DNA of 64,000 bases. Origin: Limnoperna fortunei. Lineage: Eukaryota; Mollusca; Bivalvia; Mytilida; Modiolidae. Below, in pieces: positions 25,201 through 38,040 of this stretch. Each line of letters begins with the position of its first letter. Position 1 is the stretch's first letter. The stretch covers positions 79,718,623 to 79,782,622 of the forward strand of contig OX104114.1 of NCBI GenBank assembly GCA_944474755.1, read 5' to 3'. Made by a program: the position numbers and the translations under genes. The notes under the pieces were generated by a model. The model did not search any database and was not told where the DNA came from. It saw nothing but the letters and a program-made list of their open reading frames with translations.

Positions 25201-28200
25201 AACATACATTTTAATTAAATAATACTTATAAAAGTGTAATTGTGTTACTTTGATTTAACTATAACCCAGTTTTCATATTAGTTTGAAATTTAATACCAGT
25301 TAATAATAACTTTGATCATTTTATCAATATTTCACATTATGACTTTTTGTATTGTCTATTATTATTCGTCTAATAATGTATCTACTATAAGTAAGTAGAC
25401 TATGATTTAAAAGAGTTTAAATAAGATTGTGCCATATCCTTTACTAGAACATGCTTGTTGATAACGGATAAAAAAACAAATAAATGAAAGCGTATATTAT
25501 AGTACACACTTTTTGACGTTCGAGTTACTCACTTTCTGTTTTGTGTTTTTGGCTTTTTGTGTTTTGCGTGCATAGTTTGGTCTATATCAGGATATGTAAT
25601 TGTCCGTTGATATTCGGCTCTTGTTATTTGGTCTGCGTCCTTGCTATTTGTCTCATACTTGTCGAAATTGATGGTAACGACTTTATTTTAGCCTCGAGGT
25701 TAAAACTATCAAGTTTACAGTTAATATACAAGTTGATAGCAACTAGCTTCATTCTGCCTAAACTGTTGAAGTCTTCACACGTTGTTTATAGCAACTGGAT
25801 TTATGTATTATAGAAGGAGTAGTATGTAATATTTTTCTTAACCAATGATATGTTGGTCAATACCGGTATGTCATTTTTAGAGAAAAAGGAAACAATAAAA
25901 CTGAAAAAAAAATCAAAATTTCTTTGTAGAGGGCTGGTATATAAAAATTCGGATATTTTTTGTCATAATTAAAAAAAATATTTTACATTTTCTATATATG
26001 TCAATAAAATGATACCATACACATGAAATTTCATCTCTATACATCCAAGGTTCTTAATAAATGAAGTCTAATTTTTTTCGAATTTTATAAACATAGTCAA
26101 AAACATTTTTTTTAGGTATTTAAAATATAGACAAAATCATTTGTGCGTTTTTTGTTTGTTTATAAAATTGTGGAATTTTGCCTTTAAACAAATAATTTAT
26201 TTATCATTATAATTTGAAGGATAATGGGCTAATATGAGTCCATGTATTTCCATTAAGTAAATATGTCATCTCGATTGGATACAGCTCTTGTACATACCAC
26301 TTTCCATTATTCGTGAACATTAACATTCATGAAGCTTTAATGCTAATTTAATCTACTTAAAAGGTAAAAAGAGTGTTTTCTTATTTTTGTCGAATATTAT
26401 GAATAGTGTATAATCATATGTATCCTTTCCATAAAAGTTATACATTTTACCTATATTCTTGATCCAAGGTTGTCCAACCCATGCATAGCCTTGCATTCTG
26501 CATTGTTCTGCAGCTTTAACAAGATTTTTGCTATAATGTAGTAAAGATCCATTCAGCGCATTGCAGTAATTAATTGCACCATCATACGTTGTCACACTCC
26601 CATTAGAAAAATGAATGATCTTTGAGAAGCTTCCTTTAACTGCAATTGAGATAGATCTCTTTTTATTGTTAACTGTTTGGCACTCGTGATAACATGTAAT
26701 TTTGTTGGTTTGAGGAAAACGAATGTTTAAAATAAATAATCTGTTTATTTGTATTTAATTATATTTACAATAAATAAAATATATAATTTGTTCATGTGGA
26801 TTCCAGGTTATAGCCTGTTGGTGCAATTTTTTGTCGTTCAAAAGTCTAATATGACAGATTTCAAATAAACATAATATACATTAACATCTGCCATAATGTT
26901 CCACAATTTGTAGTTTTGTTAGTATGAAATATTCAGAAATTAAGATGATCTCCCATGTTTTATTACAATTGTATTTAAAAATGACACATAAATTTGGCCT
27001 TTTGCAGTTAAAAGATCTTTTTTTATTTTTAACCAATCCGCAGTTTTTAAATCCCGTACGGAAGTCATATTTAAAGCATAAAAGAAAAAAGCGAGAAAAC
27101 TTTGTAACAGACCTACGTAAGCCTGCAAAGTTCAATATATTTTTAAAATGTCAGCCAATATAAAAACAAGGATTAGGTATAGAAGTTATTTTAACCATTT
27201 GGAAAACCTTGTAAAAGACCTACCTTAATTCAACATAACAATTTACTTAGCCTGGTACTATGACCAGAAAATAATTTTTCAGTTCAAATTGTTCGATTCC
27301 AATCCTAACTGACATGTGCTGCTGGTTTTTTACCGATGGTCTAGGTTTTCTCAAGGGACTGCGGCTTACCCTCCAAATAAAAACTGGATACCATGATGCA
27401 GCTGAAAAGCTGAAAACCTATTTAACCAACTAAACAATATTGAACTATTGTGTTTGTTTATTATTAAATATATATAATTGCTGTAAGTATGGAAAAAAAT
27501 CAATCCGGTCAAGGTTTGAACGGGCAAATCTTATTGTTGAAAGGCACGTCATCAGTAATAGATCACAAACTAATTTAACTGCTTGGCCACCGCAGCAGCG
27601 TTGATTTTGAGATAAAAAGTATACATATATTGTCGTAGAATAAATCAAACTTTGTCCGTACGCTACTTTTCATCTCTCTTTTTACATTTGCCTCACACAC
27701 ACATTTGCTAATTTCATTTATGTATATTGTCTATGTATTTGAAAATTTGACTGCATAAAAGTCAACACTTCTTCAAACTATTTTCCAAATTATAAACCAA
27801 TACAGATTGTGCTTAGCAATCGACTAAGTGGACACTGACAAGTTCAAAGGCCCACATTGGGCCGACTAAAGGCTGTCTGCTAGATTATGCCTGATTGATT
27901 TTATTTCAAGTGAATGCAGGACACTATCTGCTTTGGTAAAATTAATAATAATTTTGCATCAATAATTCTTAATTTCCATAAGAAAATGAAAATAAAAATG
28001 TTTACCAAGGCAGGTAATTTTTTAAATTTATTTTCCAAAAGACAAAATTTAACTCAGAAAATCAATTTTTCTTTCAATCACGAAAAATATTTTTAATATA
28101 ATATAACTAATATAAAAAAATCAGAAATTTCCATGGACAGAATTTCTTAAATCTCTTATTTTAGTGTTTTGTTTTGTTTTCTCTATAAGCATTTACAAAA

Positions 28201-28979
28201 TTTGATATTTCATTGTGAACCAGTTGGAAATAAGCTCTGAAACCCCTATTTTTTATTTGAATTTTGAGTCCTTCTATAGAAAACTGGCTATATTGCAAGG
28301 TTAAAGAGAATTAATTACAAATTATATTGAATGTATGTGGCCTGATCCCTCTTAAAATATTTTTATTTGAAGTCATACCAATAAAATCTTTAAGCGGCGT
28401 TCGAGACATATGATTTTATAACACATACAGCTACATGTAAATAGCCACATTATAACCTTTTAATACAGTTATGGTAAAAAGAAATCCGTCTAAATTTGCT
28501 AATTTGTAACTGCTGTAGTAACAGTAATTTTTAAAATGAAATAACTACTAGGGTCCTATATCGTTGTTTAGGTGATGTAAAAAATATATTTTAAAACAAG
28601 GAAGTGAGTCACAATACTCAGAAAATACTTAAATGTTCTTGTACGTTACATACAAGAAAATTTGCAAGGAGACGGAAATATGATAAACAGCACAAAATTA
28701 GAGGAAATTAAATTAGTTAGCGTTGAACAATATTGAAAACAAAGCATTTTTCTGTGCTAATGAGTGCCTGTTTATATCTTATGTAGATTTTAATTCACAT
28801 TATATTCATATTGATGAAATAAATATGTATTATTGCTATTATAGAAATTATGACAATATTTAAGAACCTTTTATTGTTTGCACCTTTGATTTCGTATTTG
28901 GAACACTCGTTTAACCATACACATTACAAAAAAACTCACCAGTGAACAGACATAGATACATGATATAGAAGAATACCAT
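19280..28979 (-). CDS. Gene B: WSC-domain type I membrane protein with lectin/Link-like module
   Basis: Six minus-strand coding exons: 28979-28940, 26639-26451, 24036-23918, 23138-23006, 20300-20154 and 19386-19280. Every junction has GT-AG and compatible phase (1, 1, 0, 1, 1), giving 244 residues without a stop. Residues 1-15 form a hydrophobic signal peptide (MVFFYIMYLCLF). Residues 16-76 form a short module with TYDGAINYCNALNGSLL and QGYAWVGQPW, like half of a C-type lectin or Link domain. Residues 77-160 form a WSC domain with its Cys pattern (CFCF, CRSTCYGN, EQCGD). Residues 161-209 form a linker, 210-233 a membrane helix, and 234-244 a basic tail (KRRYWTLETYK). WSC and lectin-like folds suggest carbohydrate binding at the cell surface; the ligand is unknown. 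N-glycosylation motifs (NGS, NFS) are present. AATAAA overlaps the stop codon. Its paralogue is gene A. Confidence 0.85.
20977..21044 (-). other. Candidate alternative exon, copy B1 (YGYMNP tail)
   Basis: After an ATAG acceptor in the same phase as the linker exon, a short frame reads (D)RLLNTLHPAEYGYMNPN and ends in TAA. Spliced after the WSC exon, it would end the protein before the membrane helix. Tyr motifs (YxxM and YxN in YGYMNP) would fit a cytoplasmic tail, but the exon lies upstream of the membrane exon. It could be an alternative last exon or a leftover from a rearranged paralogue. Sequence beyond the stop is equally conserved among the copies, so selection on the peptide is not shown. 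Confidence 0.35.
21385..21485 (-). repeat. SINE 3' fragment
   Basis: Contains tagcgccactttcagcaat and atatcatggcgtccagg, the minus-strand 3' body of the SINE at 4001. It lies in the part of the duplication that is absent from the right copy. Confidence 0.8.
21651..21718 (-). other. Candidate alternative exon, copy B2
   Basis: Same acceptor (ATAG), phase, length and stop as copy B1. It reads HPAEYGYMNPHIRTD at the end. The downstream 3' stretch up to ccagttttaatgg also matches copy B1. Confidence 0.35.
22689..22881. mobile_element. Foldback element with nested inverted repeats
   Basis: The ends gttcatatccg (22689) and cggatatgaac (22871-22881) are inverted repeats. Inside are two more stems: catcctcacaagtcagggtt pairs with aaccctgatttgaggatg, and the stretch around ggagattttaactaacacc pairs with ggtgttaaaagctc. 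Small non-autonomous foldback DNA in a gene B intron. Confidence 0.75.
25515..25770 (+). repeat. Dispersed repeat related to 8405-8835, partial copy
   Basis: Contains ttttgtgtttttggct, tctatatcaggatatgtaat and ttcggctcttgttatttggt, matching the 3' half of the copy at 29960-30365. The 5' half is missing. Confidence 0.6.
27305..27425 (+). repeat. SINE 3' fragment (degraded)
   Basis: Has gcggcttaccctccaaataaaaactggataccatgatg-like order and gctgaaaagctgaaaacc, matching the 3' body of the SINE at 4001. No tRNA head. It lies in the first intron of gene B. Confidence 0.65.
27430..28930. other. Gene B first intron, remaining part
   Basis: AT-rich intronic sequence. Nothing else recognisable. Confidence 0.5.
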
Positions 28980-29954
28980 CTTCCTGACACATTTATGATT
29001 CGTAGTATTACACAAGTGTAAGGATAGCATTCACCGGAAGTTAATGTTTTGTGTACTTAAATAGATACACGTATAAATGTTAATATGTATGTAGTCTACT
29101 TAACGATATCAGAATGTGTTCAAATAATTCAAATTCTATTTAATTCCTTATTAATTTTATTTATTTGGTTTGCCTTGCAGAATGACACTTTTTCATCCTG
29201 CTATAGAATGATAATATTTCAACTCCTAACAGATAATAAGAATTTAAACAAGGGTATTGAAATGCACATTAAATATTGATAATAAAGGACTATATTGTCT
29301 GTGCTCTCATTTTGGCAATGCATTCTCCATTGTAAGAATTTAAACAAGGGTATTGAGAAACCGTTGTTGTGACATGTTAAAATAATCGTCTGAAGAATGT
29401 AATTGATTGGTTTAATGTCTAATATATCAGTTATATTAAGAACAAGAACACGTTACTCAACGGAAAAAGGCGGTAAAACATCGGAAACAAAATATAGCTT
29501 CCACCCGAAAAGTATGGAGTAATAAGTAGGGGACAGGATATAGCCTTTTGTAGGTGACGGTTTCGACGGCCTTTTAGGAAAAGAGGAGCTATCGCACTTG
29601 GTTTAAGCGTGTGCTGAAAACAAAGTATATAATCTGTCAAATATTTTGTACATTATGTAAACGTATGGCAATCGTTTGTATTGATAATTGTTCCTGTTTA
29701 AAACTAAAGTCTTAAAGGAAAACTAAGAACACAAAGAACGGGAACATCTGTAGTATAGTGCTACTTATTTATTCGAAACGTAATTATGTTGTTTCAATTC
29801 AAACTTTCTCGTAAAATATAATAGATAGAGTATTATCATTATATCTGATTCTATGCTAAAATTTAAAAAAAATCTTAGATGCTAAATACGTTATGAATAA
29901 TAGTGTAATAAATAATATTATCAACACTTACAGATTTTCTAGACCGATCACTGC
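28980..29954. other. 5' flank of gene B
   Basis: Presumed promoter side of gene B; no clear TATA box or initiator was identified. A 23-bp sequence (around aatttaaacaagggtattga) occurs twice, near 29240 and 29336. Confidence 0.4.
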
Positions 29955-30365
29955 TGTTGACTGCTAAACTACTCAAACAAGGGTTTGTTGTACCTAGGTT
30001 GATGTTATCTCTCCAGAAGTTCTATGGTCGGCACCACGACTTAATTGATCGTTACGGGAAATCATTGTCTCAAAAACGATCTGACATTTTCGCTGAGTCA
30101 TAGGTAGTGTTTCCTATTCCTGGATTTGACCTTTCCCTAGACAAGACAATGAGTAACTCGACGGGTGTCTAATTAGAGGCAGGCACTGCTTACTCGTCCG
30201 GAGCACCTGAGTGCACCCATGGTTTTTATTGGGTTCGGGTTTCTCTCTTTCTGTGTTTTATGTTTTTGATTTTTGTGTTGTGTTTGTCTATATCCGGATT
30301 TGTAACTGTCCCTTGGTTTTTGGCTCTTGTTGTTCGGTCGGTTTTCTTTGCTACTTTCTTACAAT
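29955..30365 (+). repeat. Dispersed ~430-bp repeat, copy at 30 kb
   Basis: The best-preserved copy of the family at 8405. It contains actactcaaacaagggtttg, aggcaggcactgcttactcg, cacctgagtgcacccatgg and tttttggctcttgttgttcg. Its coding-like open frame is a chance reading. Confidence 0.75.
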
Positions 30366-31555
30366 ATTTTCACCTCGGGTTATAGCTTTAGGAAGGGTGC
30401 ATAAACACAAAACTTATCAATAAAAGAGACACAGTGATACAATATTCATGTTTATTAATGTTATAAAACTCGATAAACAGGACGTTTGTTAAACGTAATG
30501 TTTAGAAACAAAATAGATAATTTTTTTAATGAATAGCATACATACATTAAATAGTTTCGAGGCCACTTTATAAATATTTTCACAGTGTTATCTGAGACAG
30601 AAAAAGAAGGAGTCGAGGGTGAGTAAATTTGTACCCCACAAATTGATGTGAACAAACAAACCTGACCAATATAGGTACTGTTGATCACTCTGTGCACTAA
30701 TTAAACAAAGCCCATCGTAAATACAGAAACAAGATTATTAAGGATTTGAGTAAGAATGTTTTATTGTCAATTAGTTTATTTTAATAACAATTCGAAGAAA
30801 CCCGGGTTTATAGCGGTTCTGTGGTAAATAAGAAATTGAAGTGCGACGACCATCTTGAATACACCGACCATTTTAGTAAACAATGTTTGTTTTATCTCAC
30901 AGAAAGCAAGGAACTGCAAGGAACGACAGCAGTCTAAATATTCATAGGAGACTGAGTTCGTTGGAAGAGAATAACACGTGACACAACACAAAAAACATAC
31001 CCACTGTTAAGAAAAAGAGGTGATCAAACAAGAAGCAAACTTTAATCTCAAATGCAACATAACGCAGTTTGGATTGAAAGCAGGCGTTATTGAGAGAAAG
31101 CATTAATTAACTAATGCTGTTAATTGCGGATAAATGTGATAAAAGCTTTAACACTGTTTAGGTTTATCTTTCCCATGTGGTCATAACTAATTCTGATGAG
31201 ATAAGAATTAGTGCAGCAAATAACCGAGAAAGACTCAAATGAAATCTTATAACAGCGTTAAAAGCTCGTAGTAGGTCTGCTCATAATTATATTGGTAAAA
31301 ACAAGCCTGCTAACCTTCTGCTCGTTTGAGTCGGACTATATATATATGAAAAGGTGCCAGACGAGACAAGGTAAACACGAGCTCTCCCCTTTGCGAAAAG
31401 TACTGACACACCTACGAAAAAATATGAAAAGAACAACAAAGAGTAAGATAAAACAATCGTTCGTGGTTCGAGAAATCGAAAAAAAAGAAAAATCGGGGAA
31501 TTACTTACAAATTTTCGGTATTCACATACAGTTTTAGTCTGTACATTTTCCTATA
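30366..31555. other. Non-coding
   Basis: No supported gene or named repeat. Confidence 0.45.
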
Positions 31556-31912
31556 CGTCATTTTCAAGACATCATCACTCTCGGAGGTGACAATTGTAAT
31601 GCGTATCACAGTATTTCATATAAATTTACGGTACTTTTGTGTAAAGCGGCGACATTTAAACGAAATTGGACGGCTTAAGAAAGACGATGCAAAACAAAAC
31701 CTGTTTTTTTTGTTGAGGCGTGATGCAAAGCCACAACTAAACATAAATTTGTGGAAGAGGTTGCGTTTTATATCGTTTTATGTCGTTTGTATGTTTGTAA
31801 ACACAATTTTAAAAGACGGTGCGTTTAGTATTTAAAAGTGCCCTAAATAAAATCAAGCGATACCATATATCATGTGAAAGTGTACATCTAACTACCTATC
31901 TTGAAAACGGCG
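31556..31912 (-). mobile_element. MITE with TA target duplication, copy 1
   Basis: Terminal inverted repeats cgtcattttcaaga (start) and tcttgaaaacggcg (end), flanked on both sides by TA (31554-31555, 31913-31914). The inside matches 50424-50772 in reverse along its length, including the blocks aagtgccctaaat and taactacctatcttgaaaac. TA flanks fit Tc1/mariner-type or related transposition. It has no coding capacity. Confidence 0.85.
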
Positions 31913-31914
31913 TA

Positions 31915-34124
31915 TTGACCGTTTCATTTTTAAAGAAACTTGAAATAATAAAGATTAAACAGATTTTGTTTTGTAGCCGTAAACATAATTAACATGTCAT
32001 TTTATTAAAACCAATGGAAATGAACAGTTCATTGTAAATTCGTCGTACATTCCCTGGGGCAAAGATTAAGTTTGTTTGTTTGACAATAAACTTGATGATA
32101 TAATTAGTGGTTTTGAAAGTTAAAAAATCAGTAAAAAAGGTAGTTAAAAAATAGATTGCTTTTATCGATCGTTATTTCAATTAAGAAAGTTACTTATATA
32201 TTTGTGTAAACATCAACATTTTACAACACAAACGCACAACTGGAAGTACGTTCATTACTGACGGGATTACGCAATTAAAAATAACAATGATGTGTTTTTT
32301 ATCAATTTTATTTCTGTTTCGTGTCATAATGCACAATTGTCATAACCATCGAAAACATATCGATATAACGATGCACCTTGTACATCAGTCGTCATTATAC
32401 ATGTAAACATCTGTCCCACAGCAGTGCCTCATGTCAGCTTATCGTCATTCTAGACTTCTAGGGGTCATTACTCGTTGAATTTATAATATCGTGGTTTGTC
32501 CCCACCCACGAAAACGACGCTACCCCACAAATAAAAATGAAAACACAGTATTTACTATTGACATGTATGCAAATTCAGTAAATACAAACAATAATTATTT
32601 CAACTAGTTTTTTATTCAAGGTAACACAAATTTAATGTGTGTAATTGGGAAAAATTAAAATAGTTGGCCGATTCCACTGGTAATGTTGCTTCACAAGAAA
32701 TTAATCGTTGGGTTTATTGCAGACACAAAGAACTTAAATAGTGCCTAAATAGCCATCATTAGTTATTCCCCCATTGATTTTTGCAGTGATGGTTTGTATA
32801 AAATAACGTCTATTGGTATTTTAGGATGTTTTAAGTTATGGTTGTTCCAACGGTAAATTTGCCTTGGTATATTTGCATTTGTATTTAACTATGGGCGTTA
32901 AACCTTTTAAGCTAGTATAGGTTACTTAACCGACCGAAATTTGATCACTGGGTTAGCACAGTTATGATTTCTTCACATCGCCACGTTTATTTGAAAACCA
33001 CTAGGTTGTACGTTAGTATTATGACGCCCATTCATGTAAGTATTATTTAAAATAATTTGAAAGCTTTATTTATATCATATTTTTCTGAGACGTAAGGGGC
33101 TGTTACAAAGTTACCAATGGTTCTCGATGCTTAGGCTAATTTTCAGAAATCTAATTGTTTTAAGTGATGGACTGTAGAAACTGTTGTGTCTGCCTCGTCG
33201 AATATTGGTTAAAGCAGCAAGTGGTGCAACAGCTTGTAAAAATGGAATACAAACCCGATTGTTTATTATACACCGTAGATTGAAAAGCGATCATACTTAG
33301 GATGGACATATTTTAGATTTTCTGAAATTAGGCATATGGTAACCGAACTTGATACCCTCGTAATGTTTGTTCTAATTTACTGCCTTTTCTACAGTTATTA
33401 TTATTCTTCAGTACTAGGAATGAATAAAATATTTTACCCTGTATAGAAATCTTTAAACTTTCCTGTAAAATGACTTAACCTATGTCTGGAAAAATGAAAC
33501 AAGACTCCCTGAGAAATTTTAGTGATCTCGGTTCAACGATACAATAGAAATTCATTACGCTCAATAGGGACACCCTTTTGTACAAATGCTGCAGTTTCTG
33601 TATAGGAAATAGCAAAATGATCAAACAATAATTTTTGTTTTAAGTTTCTGAGATCTGATTGGAAAAGGAGTAGTTACACAAAATAGTTACCATGTTCGGT
33701 AAAATTTGCCTAAAATAGTCTAAAATCCGAAGTAAGAGAAAATTGCACAAAAAAAATCAAACAAGTTTATAATAGCAAGTTCACAAATTAATGTGTTGTA
33801 ACCATTGTGAAGTTTTAGAGATCACAACTGAAAGCTATAGAAGTAGTTTATTACAAAAAATAAGTAAGTTTTCGCTGACCTCCCCCCTTCACTCCACCCG
33901 TCTTCACATAGTATATAACCCAGGTTTGTATTTCAAAAATCTTATCAAACCAATTGTTTCTAAGCAATTGTCCTGCCTGATTAAGGATTTTACATTTTTT
34001 TATTTTAGACATGTCTCCTATCTATCACTTGTTTTGCAAAAACATTGCCTAGTCACCCAAATGTACCACGCGCTCATGGGAATTCACAGCACTGTCATGA
34101 ACTGTTTACAATATTATGTAAAGA
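31915..34124. other. Non-coding
   Basis: No gene supported. An open frame at 33791-34168 has no recognisable domain. Confidence 0.45.
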
Positions 34125-35480
34125 ATGGCAATTATTCTTACTACTGTAAAAGAACTTTCAGATTTTAAGATTGGCAGATATGCAGTGGACAACGGTGTAG
34201 CGAGGGCATCAAGAAAATTTACATATGACGTTTGCCATAAAATTTCTGATTTAACTGTCCACAGCATGAGAGACTCAATGATAAAGAGAAAAAGTGTATA
34301 CTCTCGATTCCACTTTCAGTTTTCATTTAATAATTTGAATGTTCTAATATTTTGATTAATATAAGATATAAATTGTACCCACTTCCCCTCCCAAGAATAA
34401 TAGACCGTTGTTTTTTTAAGCTTCATATTCCACATTTTTTTTGTTTTGCAAATGGCATGAATTGTCATTGCATGGTACATGTATTTAATTACGCGAGAAT
34501 ATGTCAACAACTTTTAATCACTGCCACTCACGGGGTTTCACGAAAGGTGGCATGAGATGATTTTACTGCAATTTAAAAAGTGGTTTACAGTCAGTGTGTT
34601 AAGGGGTCAAGTTCATTTTTCACGTAAAAATAAAATATTTTGATATTTTTTCCTAAGCCTTACATTATTTTTACGTCTTTCCATGTGGTTTAGACGTTTC
34701 TAATCTTCCCCATTAATCCAGAAGAAACCCACTGCTACGTGCACGTTAAGGTATAAGGTATATATAAGGCATAAGACTGAAAGAAAAAAAATACTTATTG
34801 CAGCGGCCGAGGCCATTGTGACACAGTTCGTTAGGCATCGTTTAAAACAATGAAGGTCATATCACAGTCATCAAAGCTTTTGCCAAATCCATTCTTAGAC
34901 TTATGGTATTTGTGAAGAGAAAGAGGACCAAAGCCAACCTAACAGAGGATTTCTGCGACATCAAACATACACCGAAAAGATTGCAAAATTAACCAATTAT
35001 AATAATGTTCCAGATTCATTAATTATTAACTGTGACCACACCGGATGTCAGTTAGTGCCAGGCTGTTGAAAGAGGGAACACAGCAAATTTCTATCGCAGG
35101 CCTGGACGATAAACGCCACATTACCATCTTGCTTGGTGTCACTAAAGCTGAGACTTTGTTGTCGCCATAAGTCATATATGCCGGTAAAACAGACAAGTGT
35201 TTACCAAAAGGAGTAAAATTCTCAAAAGAACTGTAATGTGATCTACACCGAATCCCATTGGAATAATGAGTAATCAACAATTAAGTACATAACAAAATCA
35301 TCATTCCATACGTTGAGGACATACCGGAATCTCTACCACTATATATAGAGCACTATAGCCATATTCGACGTGTATAAAGCCTTATGTGGAGAAAGACTTC
35401 TAAACATACAAACAAAGAAAATGGCATCGTACCACTCTTTGTCCCAGCAGGCATGTACTTTTAAACTTTGCAGATCATGA
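34125..35480 (+). pseudogene. Second pogo-related DDE transposase relic
   Basis: Pieces in order on the plus strand: an N-terminal IGRYAVDNGVARASRKF motif (about 34165-34220); an intron-like AT-rich gap ending in a ttattgcag acceptor (about 34803); AAAEAIV and GHITVIKAFAKSILRLM (about 34800-34910); VFVKRKRTKANL; NVPDSLIINCDHTG with the first catalytic Asp (about 35000-35045); QQISIAGLDDKRHITILL (about 35075-35135); VIYAGKTDKC (about 35170-35200); and LFVPAGMY near 35450. This order matches CENP-B/pogo-type transposases common in aquatic invertebrates. Several frameshifts and stops, including one before VIYAGKT, make it non-functional. The C-terminal end is missing. Confidence 0.75.
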
Positions 35481-35525
35481 ACAGGAAGATGATGCACAGT
35501 GGAAATGTAGTAATAATAGGATTAA

Positions 35526-35657
35526 ACACCGTTTTCAATGGATGTATAGGTATATCAACAAGACAAACTCATTCACAAAATGACAAAACATACAATATGT
35601 ATGTTTGTGAGTGAGTTGTTCTTGTTGATATACAGATAAATCCACTGAAAAAGGTGT
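35526..35657. mobile_element. Foldback element, ~54-bp imperfect arms
   Basis: The left arm, acaccgttttcaatgg...tatatcaacaag...cattcacaaa, pairs with the right arm, tttgtgagtg...cttgttgatata...ccactgaaaaaggtgt, with a short loop around 35585-35600. It would form a long hairpin if transcribed. Small non-autonomous element with no coding. Confidence 0.8.
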
Positions 35658-36789
35658 ATACTTATAATTCATAAAATTGCATTAAGAAATAAATTTGTCT
35701 AAGGTATTCTAAATTTCATATTTTTTTTTGTATTTGGTAGCTGGATTGACCGAATGTATGATTATTTTGTTGATGTTTACGTACCTTTATTTCCTAAACC
35801 ATCTTCCGATTTTAAAAAACACTTTTAACATCAATCTATAACTTTTTGTTTTTATTGAACATAAGAAAAGTTTTAAATTTATGAAATCATAATTAACTCC
35901 ATCAAACAAATAGCGTAAGTATTGAAAGCCGCTACCTTTGTATACATTAGTTACGCTAAAAATAGTTTAGTCAACGTAATGTATCCAAAGAACACATGTA
36001 GTCAACTTCATTTTTCAATAAATAAATTCTGTCGGAAACCTTTACCGGAAATAATCTCGACCAATTAAATAAACATATTTCTAAATATTCAAATCATATT
36101 AGAATTATTTACTTAAAATCCTCCGTCCTTAAACCTATCTACGCAAAGTGGCTGACTCAACATATATAAAAAAGGGAAAAAGACTGACCTTATTCAGCTG
36201 GGATTTAGAGCTGGTTTGTTATTAACATTAATGCTTGACAAGTATACTGTATTATTGAAATATTGTATACGTTCTTAGTCTTCTGTATAATAATTTATTT
36301 ATCAATGCAAAACACGTATTTCGTTACTTATTAAGAATAATTACAAAATTTAGAATGTTTTAATTTGCATCAGTAGCATCAATTATTGCAACTTCTATCT
36401 GCGTTGAAAATAACGACATTGCTGCAACGATGATTTTACGACCGGAAGTAAATTTTTCTTCAAATTCTATTCTTGTATGGATTATTTACAGCAATAAAAA
36501 CAAAAAGCATATACATTCAACATGGATTTTATTATCTCTAAAGGTATGAATGGTTGCTTTATGTTTGTTAAAACAAGCACAGATGAATGGGTCTTACAAG
36601 ATGTTACAAGATGATACACATGTCACAAATTGAAATGGTCATTGAGAACTATTGTTCGTTGGACATTTAAATTCGTGGTTTAGTCAAACCATTAACACCG
36701 CGAAAATAGATTCCCGACGAACAATAATACCTTCCCAGTACATAAATGTAAGATTGAATGATAAATAAACAATGAGATTTCATAACTTT
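35658..36789. other. Non-coding
   Basis: Nothing recognised. Confidence 0.45.
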
Positions 36790-37203
36790 CTTCAACATAG
36801 AAGCCTGGGACCAAATTGGAAGGCTGTCCAGTGCTCGACCCACAGAGCAGTCCAGCGCGTCTCGGATGGCGGATAGGGGAGACCCTCTCGTTGGGGGTTC
36901 TCAGGTCATAATACGGAAAGCGGACCGTAGTGGGTAACGTGTTTAGAAAGTGCCACGCTCCTTGCACAATAAAGACCCCTTTTGTAGATTTCGAAAAAGA
37001 GTAGGCTCATTGTAGCCGCTACAAAAGGCTTAAGTTTCCGCCCGTACCCAAAACGCAATACTTTTCCAGTGGCAGTCAAAACCCATCACGACCCCCTTTT
37101 CCGCTAATTTATTGTTTGTTAACTTGTTCTCGTCCTGAATATAGCTGAAATACTGCTCGCTGGACGTTAAGCAGACATCCAATCAACCAATCAATCAACA
37201 TTT
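36790..37203 (+). mobile_element. SINE-like retroelement with (CAAT)n tail
   Basis: Comparatively GC-rich 400-bp block containing cacaataaagaccccttttg and agatttcgaaaaagagtagg. It ends gctggacgttaagcagacatc and then a (caatcaac)n tail. Similar 3' ends are frequent in molluscan dispersed elements. The head was not confidently assigned to a tRNA. Confidence 0.6.
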
Positions 37204-37639
37204 TTAGCCAGGTTTCAAGTTGTATCGTGAGACCGTTTTTTTTTAAAACATAATTCAGTTCACTGTTTCATACATTCCTTCTCTAGGAATTTCCTGATGT
37301 CGGATATTGTTATCAGTTAGCCGCAAAACAGAAAGATAGGCATGATCATCATTTTGCGCTACCACTACTGGTAAATCGTAGACACCTTCCGGCCTTTTCC
37401 TATATTGAAATTGAAATAAAATCATACAAGGCATTTAATGATAATTATTTTTATTAACACAACTGTTGCAATCTACAGTTTACTAAACGTTACCCCCATT
37501 CGTACCATTAGTTTTTGCGTGCATTTTTTATTATTCGATAATGTAACTTTGTTGTACAAAACTTCAATAGAAACACATTTTCCACAATAACACTTCAGTA
37601 TTTCATAGTATGTCTCTGTTGTTTGTCCTTGACTATTGC

Positions 37640-37880
37640 TCCGAAATGTTTACTTTGAAAGTCAGCCATTTTTTATTCTAAAGAGACCTTTGGTTGTTTA
37701 CAAGAGCTCGTATGATTTCGAGAGATTTCATTTGAATTTCGACAAACAACAACTTTTCCCGCCTCAACTGCAAATGCAACTGCCTAAAAAGTATCTAATA
37801 ACAATTGCCACCTCCTATCTTACACTTCCGTTTTAATTAAGGTCAAAATTTACTGAAGAAAATCATCATGAAAATGGTAT
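37640..37880 (+). repeat. Dispersed repeat (inverted relative of 60100-60290)
   Basis: The 20-bp string acttttcccgcctcaactgc and the stretch aaagtcagccattttt...ctaaag occur in reverse order and strand at 60130-60270. It marks a second copy of part of the foldback region upstream of the TNP2-like relic. Confidence 0.75.
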
Positions 37881-38040
37881 TAAACGTAATTTGCACATTT
37901 TCTGGATTTACGTTATGAGCATATTAAGCTCGGTCAAACACGGTAAGACGTTTTCATTACGACGCAATAAACAGAATGTTAGACACGGTGAACTTCAGTA
38001 TTTTCAGAAATTTCAAATTTCTCCATCATATGATTGTTTG

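Noticed and set aside
29431..29640. 69-residue hydrophobic minus-strand frame
   Set aside because: No homologue recognised, no splice fit to gene B, and it lies upstream of the gene B start.
33791..34168. 125-residue plus-strand open frame
   Set aside because: No recognisable domain, no splice context, AT-rich composition. Probably chance.
36692..36967. 91-residue minus-strand frame
   Set aside because: Lies across the GC-rich SINE-like element; explained by base composition.
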